NCBI GenBank assembly: GCA_022453515.1
Contig: JAJNNY010000034.1
Span: forward strand, 310,001-374,000
From: Astrocystis sublimbata
Taxonomy: Eukaryota; Ascomycota; Sordariomycetes; Xylariales; Xylariaceae
DNA: 64,000 bases
Direction of reading: 5' to 3'
The notes below the pieces were generated by a model. That model had not been told where the DNA came from. It saw only the letters and a list, made by a program, of their open reading frames with translations, and did no database searches. The position numbers and the translations under genes are program-made. Numbering within the stretch: the first letter of the stretch is position 1; each line of letters opens with the position of its first letter. Positions 1 through 12,870 of this stretch are shown here, one piece after another.

Positions 1-856
1 TCGATCAACTAATAAAAGGAGCGGTCTAATTAGCCCAATTTACAAGATAACAGGGTTTTCACTCACGTTTCGTAGTCCCAGCCATGGCCTTTGCGAATCG
101 CGCAGCGTGTGTGGGGTTTTGCTCATAGAACGAAAACATGGGCACCCCAAAGAAAGTGTGAAATGGAGAGTGCGTGCTGTCTGGTTCATTCGGAAACCTT
201 CTAACACAAATAGAGGCCATGCTAGCTGCCTTGAGACATTCGTCTAACCTATGAGACGGAAAGCATCAGAGGATTGATTAGCACCCGCAATTTGCCTGAC
301 AGACGGGCTTTTGTGACCCTTACATGTAGCTTCCCGAACACCTTAATGCCTCGTCGCGATGGAACAACGCTGATGCGGCTGTATGCGAAAAGTAACCTGG
401 CCGAGACTCCAGAAAGACGTGGTGAGTGGCTAGCATGCGCAACACACGAGTGGCTCTATCAACGTCCACGCCGGTCTTGACTGCCAGGGTGTCAACATCT
501 ATGCCAGTATCGAGTGGAACGAGCTGGAAGAAATTGAATTCAAACGCTACTTGGAAAGCCGCCAGATCGTTGCCTGTCATCAGAAGACTTCGCATGTAGC
601 GCTTGGGGCCATCAACAAGGCATTTCAGCTCGTCTAAGGTCGAGGCAAGTGCTCCTCGAAGCACGGTATACTCGGCAGTATCAGGGGGCCCATCGGTCGC
701 TGCATCAAAACTTGGTTGGCCATAGCCCGAAGACCTCAAATATGAGTCGATAGTTTCCGTCTGCTTCATGAGCTCCAGTGCAAGACTTTTGAGAGTTCTT
801 GAAGCTTCTGGGGCATTGGCGGGAAGAGCCTCGTTGTTTTCTGAAGGACCAATCAT
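1..856 (-). CDS. O-methyltransferase, 5' part (cut by window edge)
   Basis: This is the N-terminal part of a fungal SAM-dependent O-methyltransferase of the plant-type (PF00891) superfamily, the group that includes sterigmatocystin 8-O-methyltransferase. Exon 1 runs 856-324 and exon 2 runs 248-67, with a 75-bp intron (249-323) that has a GTAAGG donor, a GCTAATC branch site and a TAG acceptor. A second donor (GTGAGT) starts at 66, so the gene continues off the left edge and the SAM-binding and catalytic parts are not in view. What is visible is the dimerisation/winged-helix region: a helix-rich start, then an HTAASALF segment that this family has just before the substrate pocket, then in exon 2 a block ending near FAKAMAG. 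It would methylate a hydroxyl of a small aromatic or polyketide substrate. It lies 3.7 kb from the PKS gene, transcribed the same way, and could belong to that cluster, but an F-box-like gene lies between them. The family call is firm; cluster membership is inferred. Confidence 0.85.
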
Positions 857-2048
857 AATCTATTTCAGGGTGGCGACGGCCTTTTATTTCGCAAAGACCG
901 ATGAAGATGAGATACAAGGGGTAGGGCTAACGATAGTAGTATTATGTGCGAATGCATTGGCTTTATGTGGTTGATCACCAAGTGGCTGACACCCACTTGT
1001 TGAGCCAAATAAGAAAGTAGCCTTGGCCGGCCGGTAGCACTCCTACTGCTGACCATTAACTACTGAACCGACCCGGCCGATATTTTTCGGTCTTTGCTAT
1101 TTGGAGTGATTACCTAGGTATGTAGACTGGCTCTCCTACAGCCTGCAATTATATATCATCACCTTTAAGGAGTTAAACCAACCTTATTTCCATTTGCGAA
1201 TTTATTATAGAAAATACTGGCGTTTAATTCATGCTTATTGTGGGATTTCTGGTCACGTACTGCTTGCAAGGAGGGATCGAGATCTCAAGGTTCTAGGATT
1301 CATGAGGAAAGAATTTCCGCCATAACAAGGCAGAAGCAGTACAGACTTATATACACAGAGTTACTATGGTGAATAGTCCCAAGGCATTCACTCCCGTCAT
1401 TTCTAGTGGTTATGTGGTTGCTACGCAATAAGGGCCTGTATAGCCCCTTGCCTGCACGTATTCACTGCAGTCACGCGAGCCACACCACAAGCCACACTAG
1501 CGCTGCACTAGCCACAAGGCCAACACTTGTTGTTACTCGCCTAGGTAAGTACCTACCTAGGTACTTATTTAAGGAAGGTAGGCGAAGTGGTAACCTAGAC
1601 GAATACATCCCACTTTCTCCTCTGTCTCTTTTTCTCACATGGTAGAGACGTTTAAAATCTGAACACACGTACGACCATATCGATGTTTATACTTTTGAAA
1701 TCTGCCGGTTAACGGTCCTAATGTACCTCCGTCCCTCCGTTGTGATAACCCCCGACCGGCCGTGTTCGTGTCCAACAACCGGGTTGAGGTCGGAGTAAAC
1801 TTTGCCGGACTAGCGACCTACTCTCTTCGTATTCGAAATTTCCATGGTATTAAATACCAACGATCCCCCACAGGCAAATAGAACGATCTAATGACCTTTT
1901 GTTTCAAAAAAAAAGGGGGGTAATGGCCCCCCCCCAACCTCAGTAAAGAACTTGTCCTTCACTTCCACCCCCGACTTTCCTCCTATCAACACGAGCTAAA
2001 TACGCCCAAAATCGCCCCTTACCGGATCTCAATCCTACCAGCATCATA
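857..2048. other. Intergenic region, divergent promoters
   Basis: There is no supported gene here. The region separates the methyltransferase (leftward) from the F-box-like gene (rightward). It holds a perfect hairpin palindrome at 1546-1567 and, at about 1907-1938, consecutive A, G and C homopolymer runs that are prone to assembly error. Confidence 0.6.
1546..1567. repeat. Perfect inverted repeat with 10-bp arms
   Basis: The arms TAAGTACCTA and TAGGTACTTA are exact reverse complements separated by 2 bp. The core contains CCTAGGTA, which recurs in intergenic DNA across the window. Confidence 0.8.
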
Positions 2049-3509
2049 ATGGATCCCTTCATAAAGTTACCGCCCGAACTCCGGCTACAGATTCTGATCG
2101 CCACCAACCATAAGCGCTGGATCTTGCAGCTCATCCGAGCCTCGCCCTCGATGCTTCGACAGTACGTGCCACACAAGGAATACATCTATCGCAAACAATT
2201 CGACATTAGTACCGAGTTCGACAACGAGATGCTCAACGATGCCGTGGCGATCATCCGGTTTCCAAGCCAACATATTGGTCTTGAGGAGCACGATCCGCTG
2301 AGGTCTGAAGAAATAGACGAATTGGAGTTGACGTGGTCGGAAGGCTTTTTTGTTAGACCGGCGAAGGAGGGAAAGACTCACGATGAATTGATTCGGCTGT
2401 ATCACAAGCTGGTCGTGTTCGTCGAGGATTACCTCACCAAAGCAACAGCCGCTTGGCCCGCCAAGGAGTATTGGTGTCTCCCCCATCCAGGAGGCCAGTT
2501 GATGTTCAAAGACCGTGCTATATGTGCCAGGTTCGATCTGGCACAGTGCAACAGCGCAGAGCGACGTCGGCTTTTCAAAGCCTTTTTGAAATTCGAACTG
2601 ATCAGCAGATATTGCTACCTCAATGGTGTCAGACCATGGGATCCACGTCGCGGGTACCATGATAGAGTGGAAGTATTCATGAGCGACCTTCCAGAGCAGG
2701 AGATAGAAGGTGTGCATTGCGTCGAGCAGTACTTTCGGTCGCTTTACAAGGCGGTGCTTATTCAATGCGGCAACTCGGAACTACCGGAAACCCCCGCCGC
2801 TTGGCTTGCCACTCAGGCTCCCGATGACAAAGAACGGGAGGACTCTGAATCGAACCCTCGAGATTGGTGGTCCAGGTGGTATCCTGACGTACTTGGGAGG
2901 CTGACCTTGAGTTCGTGCGATCTTTGCCATTTGTTGGCCTGCTGTGGGTTGGATGAGGCCATCAATACTGTCAAAAGAGCCACAGCTGGACAGCATGGAC
3001 GGGCTTCAGTCGGAGAGTGGCTGAAAGACTGTGCAAATGGGACTCCAGAGTATAACGCCTCAAATTCTACCTTTGGACATCATATCTCCGATTTAATAAC
3101 GAAGGAAACCCCCTATTGGAGCCATGTCGACCCACTTGGTCCATCCCTCCACCGGAGAGTTCTTCATCACCATTACGAGAGGCCTGTTCGGCCCATCAGC
3201 AACGACATGAATGAGCGGAACGAATATTACCAACTCTACAGGTCCCGAGCATGGATATTCCTCGATGACGAACGCCTCTTCAAATCCGACGGGAATGGGC
3301 CAGGCTTCCCAGCGTTCGATGTTCTGCTTCCCAACACCCCATTCGACGACATCATCGGTTCCCGGCTAGCCTACAGACCACCTCGCAGCCCATACGACCC
3401 ATATCTGTCCGGTAATAGCAGTGCAAGTGAGCCTGGGACCAGGCTTTTACCATTTATAAAGCCGGGACTGAGTGTTCCTCACCGCGACTCACCCCGACTC
3501 ATCGCATAA
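2049..3509 (+). CDS. Hypothetical protein with F-box-like N-terminus
   Basis: This is a single-exon reading frame of 486 residues. The N-terminus (about residues 4-35) reads like a fungal F-box: a short hydrophobic LPPELRLQIL segment followed by a helix with W and L positions. F-box proteins recruit substrates to SCF ubiquitin ligases, but F-box-like starts are very common in fungal proteins of no known role. The rest is mostly charged and polar, with no signal peptide, membrane segment or catalytic motif that I recognise. A cluster of short-spaced cysteines near residues 288-297 (CDLCHLLACC) is noticeable but does not fit a known zinc site. The ATG at 2049 is the first in frame. It lies between the methyltransferase and PKS genes and is probably not biosynthetic. 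It could equally mark the cluster edge. Confidence 0.75.
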   Translation: MDPFIKLPPELRLQILIATNHKRWILQLIRASPSMLRQYVPHKEYIYRKQFDISTEFDNEMLNDAVAIIRFPSQHIGLEEHDPLRSEEIDELELTWSEGFFVRPAKEGKTHDELIRLYHKLVVFVEDYLTKATAAWPAKEYWCLPHPGGQLMFKDRAICARFDLAQCNSAERRRLFKAFLKFELISRYCYLNGVRPWDPRRGYHDRVEVFMSDLPEQEIEGVHCVEQYFRSLYKAVLIQCGNSELPETPAAWLATQAPDDKEREDSESNPRDWWSRWYPDVLGRLTLSSCDLCHLLACCGLDEAINTVKRATAGQHGRASVGEWLKDCANGTPEYNASNSTFGHHISDLITKETPYWSHVDPLGPSLHRRVLHHHYERPVRPISNDMNERNEYYQLYRSRAWIFLDDERLFKSDGNGPGFPAFDVLLPNTPFDDIIGSRLAYRPPRSPYDPYLSGNSSASEPGTRLLPFIKPGLSVPHRDSPRLIA

Positions 3510-4573
3510 TGGTATACGGAATCGACTCTAGCCTAGATTTCAAAAATAGTTAAATCAATGTTCTATTATGAAACCAAAAACCCTCGGGTGATGTGTGGAC
3601 TCGCCATATGGCTGGCCTTCAAAGGAGATAGGTGAAGTGCCGGTACTACGACCGGTGTGTAAAATTCAGCTTGCTTTGACCCGCGTAAGCCCCCCTAGTC
3701 AGCACTATTCTCGATATTCTACTAGTAACAATATTGGAATCTGCTTTTCAATAGGTACGGGAGAGAATAGGTAGGTGGTTATAGTGCTCTGTGTATTGGG
3801 GGGTAGGGGTGAGCTCCTATTCGAGACTTAGTAGGCAGGTCTACGAGACCGTGTACCTGCTAGGCCTTGAATAACTGCCCAAACTCACCCATACCTGTAA
3901 GGTCTCTGTACGTGGGAGTGTGTATGTGGGAGTGGTGTGGAGTACGGCTCGTATGGGCCACGGAATAGAGCCCGGAAGCTACGAAATAGAGCCCAGAGGC
4001 TTGCACGTAGCCCACACGAAGGGCTACGAGCCTACGATTACCGCAATCGAGGCATATCAGGACCTGGCTCGCGTGCCAAGCCCTACGCCTGGCCCGGAGG
4101 CCTTCGGTACACAACGAGGAACGAAGAACGAAGAACGAAGACGACGAGACGAGTATGTGTAATGACCGAATGCAATGCAAGGCGGGTGAAAGCTAAGGAA
4201 AGGCTGGTAGGTCTCGCCGACCAGCACTTCAAAACCACCCCCTTCGTTGGAGATGGAAAAAAGTGAGGTGAAGGAGAAACGTCTTCTTTCGGAGACGTGG
4301 CAGAAATAGCCCCTTATATAAGGGGACGCTCGGGCCAAAGGCCCGAGTTGGGCAGAAGAACCACTCATATCCACATGGAAGTGTCTCGCCATTAGACTGA
4401 CGATAGGCGCAAATGTGCGATATTTGCGTCGAAAAAGTATTATATAGTAGATCACCACTACTTTGAAATAACGGAGAACGCCCCAGGAACTCGTCTCGCT
4501 CGTAGCCAATATAGACGAGGCTTAAAGCACGGTCTAATCCTAATTACAACTGACCAAAGAGCATACCTTAAAA
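3510..4573. other. Intergenic region between F-box-like gene and PKS 3' end
   Basis: There is no supported gene. Short frames on both strands at 3860-4509 have no family resemblance. The region contains a partly repeated phrase (gggctctatt) near 3965-3990 and three consecutive inverted repeats at 4279-4347. It could hold a decayed LTR-type element, but I found no target-site duplication or matching second LTR. Confidence 0.5.
4279..4347. repeat. Three stacked inverted repeats around a TATA-like palindrome
   Basis: Three inverted repeats follow one another: ACGTCT with an 8-nt loop and AGACGT (4279-4298); the perfect 16-bp palindrome CCCCTTATATAAGGGG (4310-4325); and CTCGGGCC with an AAA loop and GGCCCGAG (4329-4347). 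Confidence 0.8.
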
Positions 4574-7500
4574 TCACGCCTCCTTGCCCACATATTTCTC
4601 CTTAAGCCTAGCAGCAGCCAAGCCCCCAAGCCTGCCAATGGTGCCGCCGTTCATGAGCTCCAGCACCGAGACGTCGACGCCAAAATTGGTCTTCCACCAG
4701 TTGCGCACCTCAATCGCCACCAGCGAATCGACGCCCACCTCGGACAGCGTCTGGTCCAAGCCCACGCCGTTCTCGTCGCCCCTCATCAGGAAGGCAGACA
4801 CGCGCGCGGCGACCTGTTGCGCTAGGAATGCCGCTGTGTCCTGGTCGTCGAATCTCTGAGGGTCTTGCATCAGCGACGTCATGAACGGCCGCAGGCTGTC
4901 GGAGCCCGACCCCTCGTGGGATGTCGTGGCCCGCTCGATGTTGCGGTAGATGGCCATGCGGGGGTCGCGTTTCCTATAATCAATTAATTGGAATCAGTCC
5001 CGAAAGTATCCCGGGAAATTGCACCCCAGGGAGACACAACTTACCATATGATGTTGTTATTCGGATCCGTGATCGGCAAGCTGCATTCCAAGACCTGCGT
5101 GATCTGGCTCCGGTTGCAATAGCCCCCTTCCAGGGACGAGGCAGGGGCATGCTGCTGCAGCACAGGAGAGCGCGCGATAGCCAGCTGCAGACAGTCCAAG
5201 AAGTCCTGCTCGGTCAGCATGCGGCCCGAGGTGTTAGCGAGGGTGTCCAGGACAGACTGCGTGCGCGCGACAAAGCCGACGTCGTCGACGGCGCCGATGT
5301 CCATGACCGAGGCCGCCAGCCCCAGGCTACGGCGGTACTGCACGAAGCCGTCGAGGAACGTGTTGGCCGACGCGTAGTTGGACTGCCCGTAGTACCCTAG
5401 CGTTCCGGCGTGCGAGCCGAAGAGGACCAAGAAGTCGAGGTCATGGGGTAGTAGTTCATGCAAAACCCACGTGCCGCTGATCTTGGGCCGCGTCGCTGCG
5501 CTCCACGTCGGCAAGTCCATGTCCATGATGCCGATGTCGCGGAGCACCATGGCGATCTGCATGGCGCCTGCGATGGGCTGCGTGGCCGATTGCACGACGG
5601 TTTGGACTAGGTCGCGGTCGGCGACGTCGCCGGCGTGGTACTGGGTCGCGCAGCCGGCTTCGTTGAGCTGCGCGAAGAAGGCCTGGTCTTCTTCCGATTC
5701 GCCGGCTGAGCGCGAGAGGAAGATGAGGTGTTTTGCGCCTGAGGAAACCATCCAGGAGGCCACGGACTTGCCCAGGCCGCCCAGGCCTCCGACCAGCAGA
5801 TAGGACTTGTCGTTTCGGAAGATGGGGTTCGGGACTGACGCCGTCAACGGTAGGTTATCTTCATCCGGGAATCTGACGACGATCTTGCCCATATGGACGC
5901 CCTTCTGCATGTATCGGAACGCATCCTCCACATCGCGAGCCTCGAATAGATTAAGGGGGTGGATGGGCTTGATATGGCCCTGCTTGTATAAGTCGACAGT
6001 CTGCGCCAGGAGACGCGCCACGGTAGGCTTGTCGACGACGGTGAGCCGCGACAAGTCGATGCCGAAGAAGGTCCTGTTCTCTTCGAAAAGGTCCATCGCG
6101 AGCTGGCCTTTACCAATCATGTCTCGCTTGCCAATCTCCAGCATGCACCCGTTGACGGACACGCACTTCCACGAAGCGTGCAGCACGTCCCCCGAGACTG
6201 AGTTGAGCACGGCGTCCACGCCGACCCCGTTCGTCGCTCTCATCACGTCATCGAGGAACTCCGTCGAGCGCGAATTAAAGATCCTCGAGCGCGGAATCCC
6301 GAATTCTTTCGTGATATACGAGGCTTTCTCCTCGCTGCCGACCGTCACGTAGATCTCGGCTCCAAGCCACTTCGCCACGTAGATGGCAGCTATGCCCACG
6401 CCGCCGCCGGCGCTGTGGATGAGGACTGACTGGCCTCGCTGCAGCTGCGCCTTGTCCAGGAAGCACCGGAGGACCGTGATGTAGACAGCAGGCATGGTCG
6501 CGGCATCCTCGCTGCTGAGGTCCTCGGGGATCTTGCAGCAGAACTCCGCCGGACGCTGCACTTCGGTCGCGAATCCCGTCGAGTTGGTGCCGATGACGAG
6601 GACGCGGTCGCCGGGGGCGACGTGGTCTACGGCTGCGCCGATCTTGGTCACATGCCCGGTTCCTTCGAGGCCGAGCGCGTTGAAGCCCTCGCCGAGGATC
6701 TCGGAACTGTTGATGATGCCCAGCGCAATGACGACGTCGGTGAAGTTCATACCGACGACCTTCATTCGCACCTGGACCTCGTGCGGGCCCAGGTCGTGGA
6801 ACGCCATCGCACGCCAATGGAGAGACTGGAGCATGCCGCGCTGACCGGCGATGAGGCCTTTGGCATCAGGTTTCTGAGCCGTCTCTGTCAGCGCTCCTTG
6901 GATGGGGAACCAGTGGAAACGCGGCAGCTGGATTGCCCCGTTCGACCACGCATACTCCAGATCGGGGTTCAGCGTCCCGTCTTCCGTCTTTCGCGCGCGC
7001 TGGATCTTCCGCAGGACCTTGACGATGGCCTCTGCGGCGCCCGGGCCCGTGTCATCCAGCTCCAGCGTGGCAAAGTCCATCGCCAGCTCCTGGCGGATGG
7101 TCCGCGCTGCTCCCAGGATCTGCGCGGCATGTGGATCCTGGCAGTTGATTTGCGCTGGCGGCGTCAGCCAGAGGAGCAGAGACTGCAAGGAGCTATCTAC
7201 CAATCCCAAGAACTTCTCGAGGTCTTCTGAGGTTATGTCCTTCAAGAGCGGCCCGTCTGGTGAATCCACGTCGATGAAGGAGATCACGTCCTGGTTGGCT
7301 GGGAGCTCTTCGCCGAGGACTCGCACGTCGGTCTCGTACCCGGTCTCGCGAAGCAGCTTATGCGTCGAGTCGGCTAATGCACTATTAGCGCGCTTAGAGG
7401 GTGGCATCAGGAGAGTCACGCGCGCCGGGACTTGCGGGTTGTATGCCGGTCGCGCGATTATGCTGGCGTTCATATGGTACGGGCGTTCGTTGTCGAAAGC

Positions 7501-10500
7501 CATGGACTCGATACCGGCAAAGCCGGCCTCGCGCAATTTCACCTCCCATTCTTCCGGGGATACGAAGGGGCCACCGAAGCGGCCGTCGGCTTCGCCTAGC
7601 CACCAGCCGGAGAACTGGCCCATGATGAAACCCATGCATCTCACGACTGCGGGTTGTATATGATTGATTAGCGCATCGGATGAAATGGATAGGATGTTGG
7701 GGATTCGGGAATCTCACTTGGAGAAAGCTCTTGGAGGAACAGGCGACCGTCGGGGCGTAGTAGAGTTTGACAGTTCTTGAGTGTTTCTGTGAGGAAGGGC
7801 GTGGCGTGTATGACCTGAATTCATCAGTCGGGTCGCGAATCGATGATGCCCGCCAGGGTTCATTCGAGCAACTTACATTCGAAGCCACGATCAAATCGTA
7901 TTCCCCAGCGTCGAATCCCTGCTCGAGGGGGTCTTTCGCGATATCCAACACCCTGTACTCGATATTTTCATAATCCTTGAAACGCTCTTTGCTCTGGACG
8001 AAGAAGCCGGACGACACATCTGTATAAGTGTATTCGAGATACAGGCGTTCGCCAAACCCCGCATCGGCAACAAGACCCTCGAGGATCTTCGACGTCAGCC
8101 CCCCAGTGCCGGCGCCGATCTCAAGAATGCGCAGTTGCGACTGCGTGTGGCCAAGAAGGCGGAAGAATGGCCCGATGTCCCAGAGCTCGTTCATCCAGTT
8201 GTAGATCTGCGGCAGCAGCCCGTCTTGCAGCAGGAGGTCGAGGAAATCCATCCGGCCCTCGAAGACGTCGAGGACGCGGTCGTAGGAGCGCCAGATGGCC
8301 TCGGCCATGGGCCAGCCGCTTGTGTCTTGGGCCTGCGCGCGGATCTCGGCGATCATCCTATCACGATCCTCTTTCTCCATGTTGACGAGGTCGACGGAAT
8401 CCTCGACAAGCGGGTATCCAGGTTGCATCCAGCGCTCGAACTGCTCGTCGATCCACGAACGGAATTTCTCAAAGTGTGGCTGCGATGCCGTCGCGGTGGC
8501 CAGCGTCTGCTTGGCTTCCGCGGCGCAGAGGATGTACAGTCGCTCTAGGAAGACTAGCTGAGGGGTGATTTCGAACTTGGGCTTCATGAGCGCGCTCGCT
8601 TCCATGAACTCCACGTCAGGCTTCCATTGCAGATGTAGGCCCGTCATCTCTGGGGGTTTCTCGATACCCACGTCCTCGACAGGCGTGCCTTTGAAGCCCT
8701 TGAGGAAGAAGACGACCTCCCCGTCAGCCACGCCGTACGAGGACCCGTGCGCGGTGCCGGCTGCGCCAGTCGCAGCGGTATTGACGTGAAGGGTCTTCGA
8801 TGCCGCGGAGCTGACGTATATCTCCTCGATGAAGGTCGGGAGGAAGAGCTTGTTGAAAGTCCTGTACTCGCCCTTCGTCGATGCGATGGTCCAGGCTTGA
8901 AGGATGATATCAAGAGTGGCGGGATGGAGTGGATAGGGCGACTCGACGTCATCTTGCACGTCCGTGACTCTCATCGCCGCCCGTCGCTCCCCAGCGCTGG
9001 CCGTGATGTCCTTCAGCCCCGTGAACCGCGGTCCGTAGTTCAGCCCGATGCGGCTCATCGCCTTGTACCAACGTTTAGCAGAGATTGCCTTGGATAAGTC
9101 GACCACTTCGTGGCCGGGCGGCGCCGAGGCGCGTCCGGCACGGACCAAGCCCCAGCAATGCTGGGTCCAGGTTGCGGAATCCCCATACGACGAGATGGAA
9201 AACTCGTACCAGTCGCTTTCGAGCGTGGCGGTCAGGCGTTTCCGTCGGAATGCGGTTATGAGCTCCGTGGGGCTTTCTTCGTGCAAGACGAGAGCCGTGG
9301 CAAAGTTGACGTCTCGGAGTGTGTAGTCGTTGGATCCCGTGCACTGAAGCACGGCTTCTCCAGCCATGGACATGTAGCCGGCGGCCGGGAAGATGATGTC
9401 GTTGCCGACGCAGTGGTCGCGCAGCCAGGGGACGTCGATCACGCGCAGCTTGTTCCTCCAGACCGGCTGCTTGTCGCTGCTCTCCAGCGCTCGCTGGCCC
9501 AATAGATCGTGGGCTCGGTGCTCCATGAATCGCCACTTGGTCATGACCCTCGTCTCCGCCCAGTACTTCTTGTCGTAGTGCCAGGGGTAAGTGGGGAGAT
9601 CTGTCAAAACGTTGTTGTTCGATGCGGGAAATTGCACCTTCACCCCGCTGCAGTGAAGCTGGCCAATGCAGCTGAGGAAACTGTCCACGTCGTTTTTGCC
9701 GCGGATCAGAGCTGAAAAGTATTGGATGTTTGCCCCGGCAGTTTTGTAGATCTGTCGCAGTGGACCGGCCAGGGCGGAATGCGGACCGATTTCGATATGC
9801 GTGGTGATGTCGGGGCGCTCAGACACTAGTTTGTGCACGGCCGGGCCAAAGAGGACTGGTTTCTCCAGATTGTCTTGCCAGTATTTGGCACCGAAGCTTG
9901 CGCCCTCGCGAAGTATGTCGAGAGTGACACTGGAATAGAATGGAATGTCCGCGGTCGCGCACTCGAGGTGGGAGGTGAGTAGGTTGTAGTACGCATCCCC
10001 GACGTCCAACATATGGTCTGTTTCTATAGTTAGCAAACCACTATTCGATTAGTGTGTAAGGGGGGCGGGGGGGGTCCTTACAGGAATGGTAGGCCATCTG
10101 GACTTGTAATTTGCGATTCAGAACATCTGGGAAGTCTCTCTTGATGGCAGCCATGACCTTCTCCAGACGTCCGATGTCTCCTGAGAGGGTCACACTCGAG
10201 TCGCTGTTCTCGCAAGCGATCTGTACCCCGGGGACGAGGTAGGGAGTTGCCTGTTCACGGCCAAGTCCAATGGCGGCCATGCTTCCCGGCCTCTTGGACT
10301 GCGCGAGAACATAGCCCCGATAGAACCCAACCGTCACAGCCTCGTTGGCAGTCATGCCGCCGCAGGCATAGGCGGCGGCAGTCTCTCCTCCAGAGTGGCC
10401 GACGACAGCAGCGGGACGGACGCCCCACGTCGCCAACAGGTCGACGAGAGCTACCTGCAGAGCCGTGCATATCGGTAACGAGTACTCTGGACTGTGAATC

Positions 10501-12870
10501 ACCACGGGATCCTCCACTTCCTCGAGGATGTCTGCAATCCTACTTGTCAGCGAAAAGCGTCCGATCCATGACCGGGGTCGAAGTCAGGGAGGGGCAATTC
10601 TCCATACCGTGCATAGTCCACGTCGGTGCATGCTTCAAGGTCTGCAGATGGCGGTCCATAGACCGCATAGACTCCCGAAAGCTGGGATATTCTCGCATGA
10701 GCTCCCGACCCATATGGACCCATTGTGCGCCCTGTCCCGTAAATACAAAGGCAACATCGCTAGACGTGGCCGACGGTTTCGTAGCGGGGGCTAGCTTGAA
10801 AGGGGAAGAGCCATCCGTCACACAGAATGACCGGAGTTTGAGATGTTCCCGACGCTCTATGAGTGTGTAAGACATGTCCTCCAACGCATCTTCGCCATGG
10901 ACCTGGAGGTACTTCTCGTGGTCATCGGCAATCCGTTCCAGGGACGTGTTACTTCCTGCTGAGAAGACAAGGAGACTCTTCTTTTCTTCTTGTGAGACGG
11001 GAGATGATGGTCCTCGGGGAATGCTTTGACTCGTGCCTAGTCCGAAGGATGCTGCTGAGTCCAGAATGAACTAATGAAGTTCAAGGTAAGTAGGTAGGTA
11101 TAAAAGTTGATGGGTATTTTTCCTAGTGAAAGTTCAAGAGCGGGGTGTCAGTGCTTACATGTACGTTGGAACCACCAATGCCGAAGGAGTTCACGCTCAT
11201 TCTCTCATGACGCCCCGACGGCCACCTCATGGGATCGGTAGGTACCTTCAGCTTCGCGGCCTCCCAGGGAACTGTCAGGAGGCATGATGATTAGTCGACA
11301 CTCATTCCTATCTGTACAGCGCTTGGCTGTATTCTGCGATAAACACTTACTTCCCGGGTGTGGCGTAACAAACTTAATGTTGGGAATGATGGTCTTGTTT
11401 TCCAACGCCAGGACCGCCTTGGCAATGCTCGTGATGGCCGATGCACCCTCTCCGTGGCCGAGGTTGGGCTTGACTGACCCGATGTAGACGCCATCTTTTC
11501 CGAAACAGTTTGCGACTGCTTCGACCTCGAGGGGATCACCGACAGCGGTGCCTGTGCCGTGGCCTGGACGATGGTTTCACAACTGTCAGCGACTTGCGTC
11601 CTTGATGCGCAGGATCAGAGACTCACATTCAACCATGGCCGTATCAGCGAAGTCCAGCCCGGCAGTTTTGTATGTCTGGCGGATAAGGGCCTCGTGTGCA
11701 TCGGGGCTCGGCATGGCAATTCCCGAAGTCCTTCCGTCGGCGTTGGTCGCGGAGGCCCTGATGACTGCTCGAATGGGGTTTCCATCGCGGATCGCTAGAT
11801 CCAGGCGCTTGACGTAGATGGCAGAAACGGCCTCTCCTCTCGCGTAGCCGTCTGCGGCCGCATCGAATGTCTTCGAAGACCCTTCGGGAGAAAGTGTCGC
11901 CTGAGCCGTCATGCCGATGCTTAAGCCCGGGGCTAGAATGAGGTTGACGCCTCCAGCTATGGCGGCGGAGCATTCTCCCTGCCGGATAGACTGCAGCGCC
12001 TCGTGGACTCCGAGAGCTGCGGCAGAGCAGGCTGTTTTGATTGTCATACTGTGATGCAGCAGTTAATGAGTATATAGCTCATAGTTTGATGACGCGCAAA
12101 AATTGGTGAGGGAAGCTGGCTTACCTCGGTCCGCGCAGATCATACTCGTAGGCGATGCGGTTCCCCAGCACGAAATCCATCTTGCCGATGACCTGATACG
12201 GCGCGAAATCGCCGACATCTTTGTTCTGCAGATCCTGCCAGTCTTCGGTAAAGACGCCCACAAAGCTGCCGATGTCCTTGCCCCTGAAACCCCCCTCGCC
12301 CGCACTCTCAAACGCCTCGCGCACGACCTCGAGCAAGAGCCGCTGGTTCGGGTCGAGCCGCGTCACCTCGGCCTGCGTCATGCCAAACATGGACACGTCG
12401 AAGTCGGCCAGGTCAACGTCCTCAAGGTAGTACCCGTGCTTCGTGATGATGGTCCCCGGCTTGTCGTGCGCGTTGTAGTAGCTGTCGATGTTGAAGCGCT
12501 CCTTGGGCGTGGGGCCCCGAGCGTCTTTCTTGTTGATCAGGAAGTCGTACAGGTCTGCGTCGTTGCGGATTCCGCCTGGTAACCGCATTCCCATCCCGCA
12601 GATGGCGATGGGTACCTCTGGTGGTGTCTGGAATGCTGCCGGCTGGGGAGAAGCACCATTCAGATGGCCATTCTGGTGTCCATTGAGCCCGTTCTGGTGT
12701 GTGCTAGCATTGCTGTTTTGATGATGTCCATTTCCATTTGCAATGCCGTTTATAGTGTCACTGGTTTTTCCATTGGTGGTTCCATTGGTATTGGGGCCAT
12801 TCTTGACACCGTTGGTATCGTTATTTGCACCGCCGTTGAGACTGGTGTTCGGAGTCGTTGAGAAATCCAT
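4574..12870 (-). CDS. Highly reducing polyketide synthase (KS-AT-DH-MT-ER-KR-ACP)
   Basis: This iterative type I PKS builds a reduced, probably C-methylated polyketide from malonyl-CoA. Ten exons: 12870-12125, 12048-11627, 11563-11351, 11271-11159, 11070-10608, 10531-10082, 10017-7877, 7814-7718, 7646-5045, 4973-4574. They total 7,647 nt (2,548 aa plus stop). An Asn/Gly/His-rich tail fills about residues 10-75. KS: catalytic C256 (TACSAA), H391 (HGTGT), H426 (NLGHGEG). AT: GHSGGE, with S699. DH: H1004 in [11 protein letters not shown] and a later LDIILQ motif. MT: SAM motif [21 protein letters not shown], near 1965. KR: GGLGGLG near 2166, with catalytic S and Y in the SHAG and NYASAN segments. 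ACP: phosphopantetheine S2499 (VGVDSL). All active sites look intact. The protein ends just after the ACP, so release must be in trans. It shares a divergent promoter with the SnoaL-like gene. Confidence 0.96.

Noticed and set aside
3860..4509. Overlapping 100-150 codon frames on both strands between the F-box-like gene and the PKS
   Set aside because: They have no family resemblance, compositional bias from short repeats, and several frames open at once in a GC-rich patch.
3830..4560. A solo LTR retrotransposon remnant
   Set aside because: The TATA palindrome and hairpins are suggestive, but I could not find TG...CA ends with a flanking target-site duplication or a second copy in the window.
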